From contig CAJUII010000047.1 of NCBI GenBank assembly GCA_910586405.1, positions 1 through 23,964 of the forward strand: 23,964 nt of DNA, given 5' to 3'. The position numbers and the translations under genes are program-made. The notes below the pieces were generated by a model, which saw only the letters and a list, made by a program, of their open reading frames with translations, did no database searches and had not been told where the DNA came from. This DNA comes from an uncultured Lachnospiraceae bacterium (GTDB lineage: Bacteria; Bacillota; Clostridia; Lachnospirales; Lachnospiraceae). Position 1 is the stretch's first letter. Every line of letters starts with the position of its first letter. Below, piece after piece: positions 21,404-23,964 of the stretch.

Positions 21404-23023
21404 CTACGACCAGCGCCACGCGTGCAGATTTTGCAATAAAGGCATGGACGCACCGTGCGGATGAAGCTGCTGCCTGCCAATGTCAAGCCCGTCTCTTACA
21501 TAATACAGATGGTCTACATTGACAATCCACACCCACGGGCAGACACCCTTCATGCAAGTGCCTGTCTCGCCGTCCCACTGCGCAAGACGCCAGTTCTCAT
21601 ACGCCTCGTCTGTCGTCAGCGCCTCCATCGCCGCAGACAGGTAATTGTCTGTCCTCTCCGATTGATACCCTTCAGGATTGTAGAAATCATCCTGAAATGC
21701 GCCTTTGCTGTGGTAAAGACAATAACTCTCATACGGATTTGCCGCACCCCAGCCCATCATGACCCCGTCCGAAAACATGCGCTTGGCCAAATCGTCCCAG
21801 CTCGTTCCCTCCACCGTGATATGAATGCCGATTTGCTCCACCTGCTCCGCAGCAGCCATCGCTACCGCCTGACGAACAGAATCCCCGCTGGGATATAAGA
21901 CTGTAAATGCCGCCGCAATCCCATCCTTTTCCACGATACCGTCCCCGTCGGAATCTGCCCAGCCTGCATCCGCAAGTAATTTTCTCGCGTTCTCCACGCT
22001 GGTTTCAATCGCCACGTCGGGATTATTCCACGGCATTTGGTCATTCTCGGAATAGCAGGGCGTCGCAAATCCATTTAGCGCCACATCCGCTACCAGTTCA
22101 CGGTCAATCGCACAGGCAATCGCCTGACGGATTTCCAGATTGCAGGTCACATCATTGCCAATCGGAAAGCCGCTCTTCGTCGTTTTGCCCTGATTTGGGT
22201 GTATCGGCAGCGTAAAGCCCCGATTGTCCACAGATGTGACCCGCGCCAAATGATAACCGTCAATCTCCCTGTTCGCAAGCGTCGCTGCCGTCAGCGCCAC
22301 ATCGACCTGCCCTGCCTGCACCGCCGCAAAAGCGGCATCCTCCGTCATAAAGACAACTGTCACCTTTTTAATGGAAGGAACCGCTCCGTAATAGTCCTCG
22401 TTCGCCGCCAAAATCAGCTGTTCCTGCGGATTCCACTGGACAAATTTCCACGGTCCTGAACCGATCGGATTGGTCCCGTACTCCGCGCTGTAGGCATGTG
22501 CTGGAATAATTCCCACCGAAGCAATTGTATTTAGAAACACCGATGTCGGTCTTGAGAGCAAAAAAGTGACAGTCGTGTCATTTACTGCCTCCACGCTTTC
22601 CAGAAAAGTCAGGTCAACAGACGCCTGCGCCGCCTTGGCTGTCTCAAAAGTGAACACAATATCCTCCGCAGTGACCGCCTCCCCATCCGTAAACCGCGCA
22701 TCGTCCCGCAGCCAGAAGGTCCAGCGTTTCCCCGTCTCATCCAGACTGTAATCAACCGCCAAGTCTTTCTCAAAATGCATCTCTTGATTGTATTTGATGA
22801 GCGTGCTCTGGATTAGCGGTGTATTCCCATGCCCCCATCCCTGACAGGGATCCAGCGTGGACGGCTCTGTGGAAACCGCAATGACCACACTCGCCTGCTC
22901 CTCGCCCTGCATAGCATAAGACTGAGCTGGACCACCATCCGAGGCACAGCCGGAAAGAATCGTCATTCCCGCCAAGCTGATTATCACACACAAAATTGTC
23001 TTACACCAATTGAATCTCAGCAT
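21404..23023 (-). CDS. ABC importer substrate-binding lipoprotein (SBP_bac_5 family)
   Basis: A 539-residue lipoprotein of the DppA/OppA/NikA family. The signal peptide ends at the lipobox LSGC, with lipidated Cys26. The mature protein has VIAVSTEPSTLDPCQGWGHGNTPLIQSTLIKYNQ, then LRDDARFTDGEAVTAEDIVFTFE and NPIGSGPWKFVQWNPQEQLILAANEDYYGAVPSIKKVTVVFM, all typical of the fold. Ligands in this family include peptides, nickel and metal chelates, and the ligand here is not evident. I prefer the second of two adjacent ATGs (23021-23023), whose GGAGG (23029-23033) is 5 nt away; the first ATG is only 1 nt from the site. It is the first gene of a five-gene operon with two permeases and two ATPases. 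Confidence 0.9.
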   Translation of the reverse strand: MLRFNWCKTILCVIISLAGMTILSGCASDGGPAQSYAMQGEEQASVVIAVSTEPSTLDPCQGWGHGNTPLIQSTLIKYNQEMHFEKDLAVDYSLDETGKRWTFWLRDDARFTDGEAVTAEDIVFTFETAKAAQASVDLTFLESVEAVNDTTVTFLLSRPTSVFLNTIASVGIIPAHAYSAEYGTNPIGSGPWKFVQWNPQEQLILAANEDYYGAVPSIKKVTVVFMTEDAAFAAVQAGQVDVALTAATLANREIDGYHLARVTSVDNRGFTLPIHPNQGKTTKSGFPIGNDVTCNLEIRQAIACAIDRELVADVALNGFATPCYSENDQMPWNNPDVAIETSVENARKLLADAGWADSDGDGIVEKDGIAAAFTVLYPSGDSVRQAVAMAAAEQVEQIGIHITVEGTSWDDLAKRMFSDGVMMGWGAANPYESYCLYHSKGAFQDDFYNPEGYQSERTDNYLSAAMEALTTDEAYENWRLAQWDGETGTCMKGVCPWVWIVNVDHLYYVRDGLDIGRQQLHPHGASMPLLQNLHAWRWS

Positions 23024-23051
23024 CATACCCTCCTCATCGAAATATCTATGA

Positions 23052-23064
23052 ATTTACTGTAAAT
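23052..23064. promoter_or_regulatory. 13-bp palindrome before the importer operon
   Basis: ATTTAC-T-GTAAAT is a perfect palindrome 28 bp upstream of the binding-protein start, between the pdaA terminator and the operon. It is a candidate operator. I recognise no specific regulator, and the promoter itself is not clear. Confidence 0.45.
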
Positions 23065-23068
23065 GAAA

Positions 23069-23109
23069 AATTTCAGCACGACACTCTGTTCAAGTATCGT
23101 GCTGAAATT
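23069..23109 (-). terminator. Rho-independent terminator of pdaA
   Basis: Perfect 13-bp arms AATTTCAGCACGA (23069-23081) and TCGTGCTGAAATT (23097-23109) with a 15-nt loop. On the minus strand the stem is followed by a T-rich run (TTTTTC). It is 43 nt past the pdaA stop and separates it from the importer operon. Confidence 0.85.
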
Positions 23110-23152
23110 CATTATATCCTATCGAAATTGGTTTCGTAAGCCGGGGGGAGGG

Positions 23153-23964
23153 TTATTTTGTCCTTAAACTTTCAAGCGACTCAAAACGATACCCCATCTC
23201 CTCCCATCTCGTCAATAGCTCGTCCAAAATCTCACCGTTCGTCTGTGATGTATTGTGCAGCAGAACGATTGCACCGGGATGTATGCGGGACGTAAGCTTA
23301 TCAAAAGCGGTGTCATGACTTGGCTGCTTGTCCGGGTCCCAGTCCACATACGCAAGACTCCAGAAAATCGTGTCATATCCTAGCTGCTGTGCCATCTTAA
23401 TATTTTCCGCGTTTGCCTTGCCCTGCGGTGGGCGGTAATACGTGGAAAGCTTTGTGCCGGTAATGTCATGAAAAGCATCCGCCACATCCCCCAGTTCCTT
23501 CTGAAAGGCGTCCAGACTGGATATGGAGGACATATCGGGATGATGATAGGTGTGGTTGCCGACCATGTGCCCATCTTCCACCATGCGCTTCACCAAATCA
23601 GGCGCCGTCTCTAAGAAGTGTCCCACGACAAAAAAGGTTGCGGGAACCTGATGCTTTTTCAGCGCATCCAAAATCGGTTCCGTGTAGCCGTTCTCATAGC
23701 CACAGTCAAACGTGAGATAGATTACCTTCTCACTGTCATCCCCTACAAAATAAGCATCATACCAAGCTAAATCCTCCGCCGGCGCATTTCCGACGGGCTG
23801 CGCGCCAGCCTCCCCAAAGGAAAGTCCCCAATCCTCAGAAGCAAGCGTCAGTACAAACCCTTCCGGCGGCAGTTTGCGATTCTCATGGACATCGTCCGCA
23901 CCCAGATCTTCATTCTGGCTTTCAGTCTCGGGCTGCGTCGTCTCCTGGTCGTCCAACTCCTCGC
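23153..23964 (-). CDS. pdaA: PdaA-type polysaccharide deacetylase (partial at window edge)
   Basis: The visible 269 residues contain a complete NodB deacetylase domain of the PdaA type, which removes acetyl from N-acetylmuramic acid so that muramic delta-lactam can form in spore cortex. Motifs: YLTFDCGYENGYT (motif 1), GNHTYHHPDMS (motif 2, zinc-binding histidines), YYRPPQG (motif 3), TIFWSLAYVDWDPDKQ and HPGAIVLLHNTSQTN. FWS-x-A-x-VDW is characteristic of PdaA. In motif 1 the second metal-type Asp is Cys, whereas B. subtilis PdaA has Asn there. The frame continues to the window end with an acidic linker and no signal peptide, so the N-terminus lies outside; a TTG at 23954-23956 is not a convincing start. 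Implies a spore-former. Confidence 0.88.
   Translation of the reverse strand, partial: EELDDQETTQPETESQNEDLGADDVHENRKLPPEGFVLTLASEDWGLSFGEAGAQPVGNAPAEDLAWYDAYFVGDDSEKVIYLTFDCGYENGYTEPILDALKKHQVPATFFVVGHFLETAPDLVKRMVEDGHMVGNHTYHHPDMSSISSLDAFQKELGDVADAFHDITGTKLSTYYRPPQGKANAENIKMAQQLGYDTIFWSLAYVDWDPDKQPSHDTAFDKLTSRIHPGAIVLLHNTSQTNGEILDELLTRWEEMGYRFESLESLRTK

Overview
The window reads as a chromosomal segment of a spore-forming, anaerobic Firmicute, most probably Lachnospiraceae (Clostridia). The basis is the gene neighbourhoods (gdpP-rplI-dnaB, rpsF-ssb-rpsR, a DUF951 gene), strong AGGAGG-type ribosome binding sites, a pyruvate formate-lyase activase, a clostridial 2[4Fe-4S] ferredoxin and a PdaA-type spore-cortex deacetylase at the right edge. 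Species cannot be fixed from the sequence alone. Most of the window is conserved core genome with a few accessory or decaying patches.

Layout. 1-2.4 kb (minus): a BlaI/MecI-type repressor, then an ECF sigma factor with a downstream DUF4179 membrane protein (probable sigma/anti-sigma pair). 2.6-3.9 kb (plus): pflA and a small ferredoxin, ending in tandem hairpin terminators. 3.9-8.8 kb (minus): gdpP-rplI-dnaB, a clear terminator, then a MerR-like coiled-coil protein. 9.0-10.3 kb: pepT. 10.3-11.5 kb: rpsF-ssb-rpsR with leader hairpin and terminator. 11.6-13.8 kb: a GH25 muramidase, a sirtuin and a DUF951 protein, all minus. 13.8-14.17 kb: a gene-free region holding divergent promoters and a dense array of nested inverted repeats. 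14.2-15.75 kb (plus): a sodium:solute symporter with a terminator. 15.8-17.5 kb (plus): an intact MarR regulator followed by a MATE efflux gene missing its N-terminus and an internal segment. 17.6-23.0 kb (minus): a five-gene Opp/Nik-type ABC importer. 23.15 kb to the end (minus): pdaA, cut by the window edge.

How the genes relate. gdpP-rplI-dnaB and rpsF-ssb-rpsR are core replication/translation/c-di-AMP units. The importer operon is complete (lipoprotein, two permeases, two ATPases). Its ligand is not evident from sequence, and a 13-bp palindrome just before the first gene is a candidate operator. MarR keeps its promoter and a probable operator but its presumed target is broken.

I found no CRISPR array, tRNA, rRNA or transposase. 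The most intriguing unexplained element is the structured region at 13866-14007. On the minus strand it could form the 5' leader RNA of the GH25 gene, and one of its hairpins recurs 3.6 kb away. A second hairpin family occurs at 3850-3877 and 18306-18333. Several start codons were moved inward because a good ribosome binding site sits before an internal start; each entry gives the reason.
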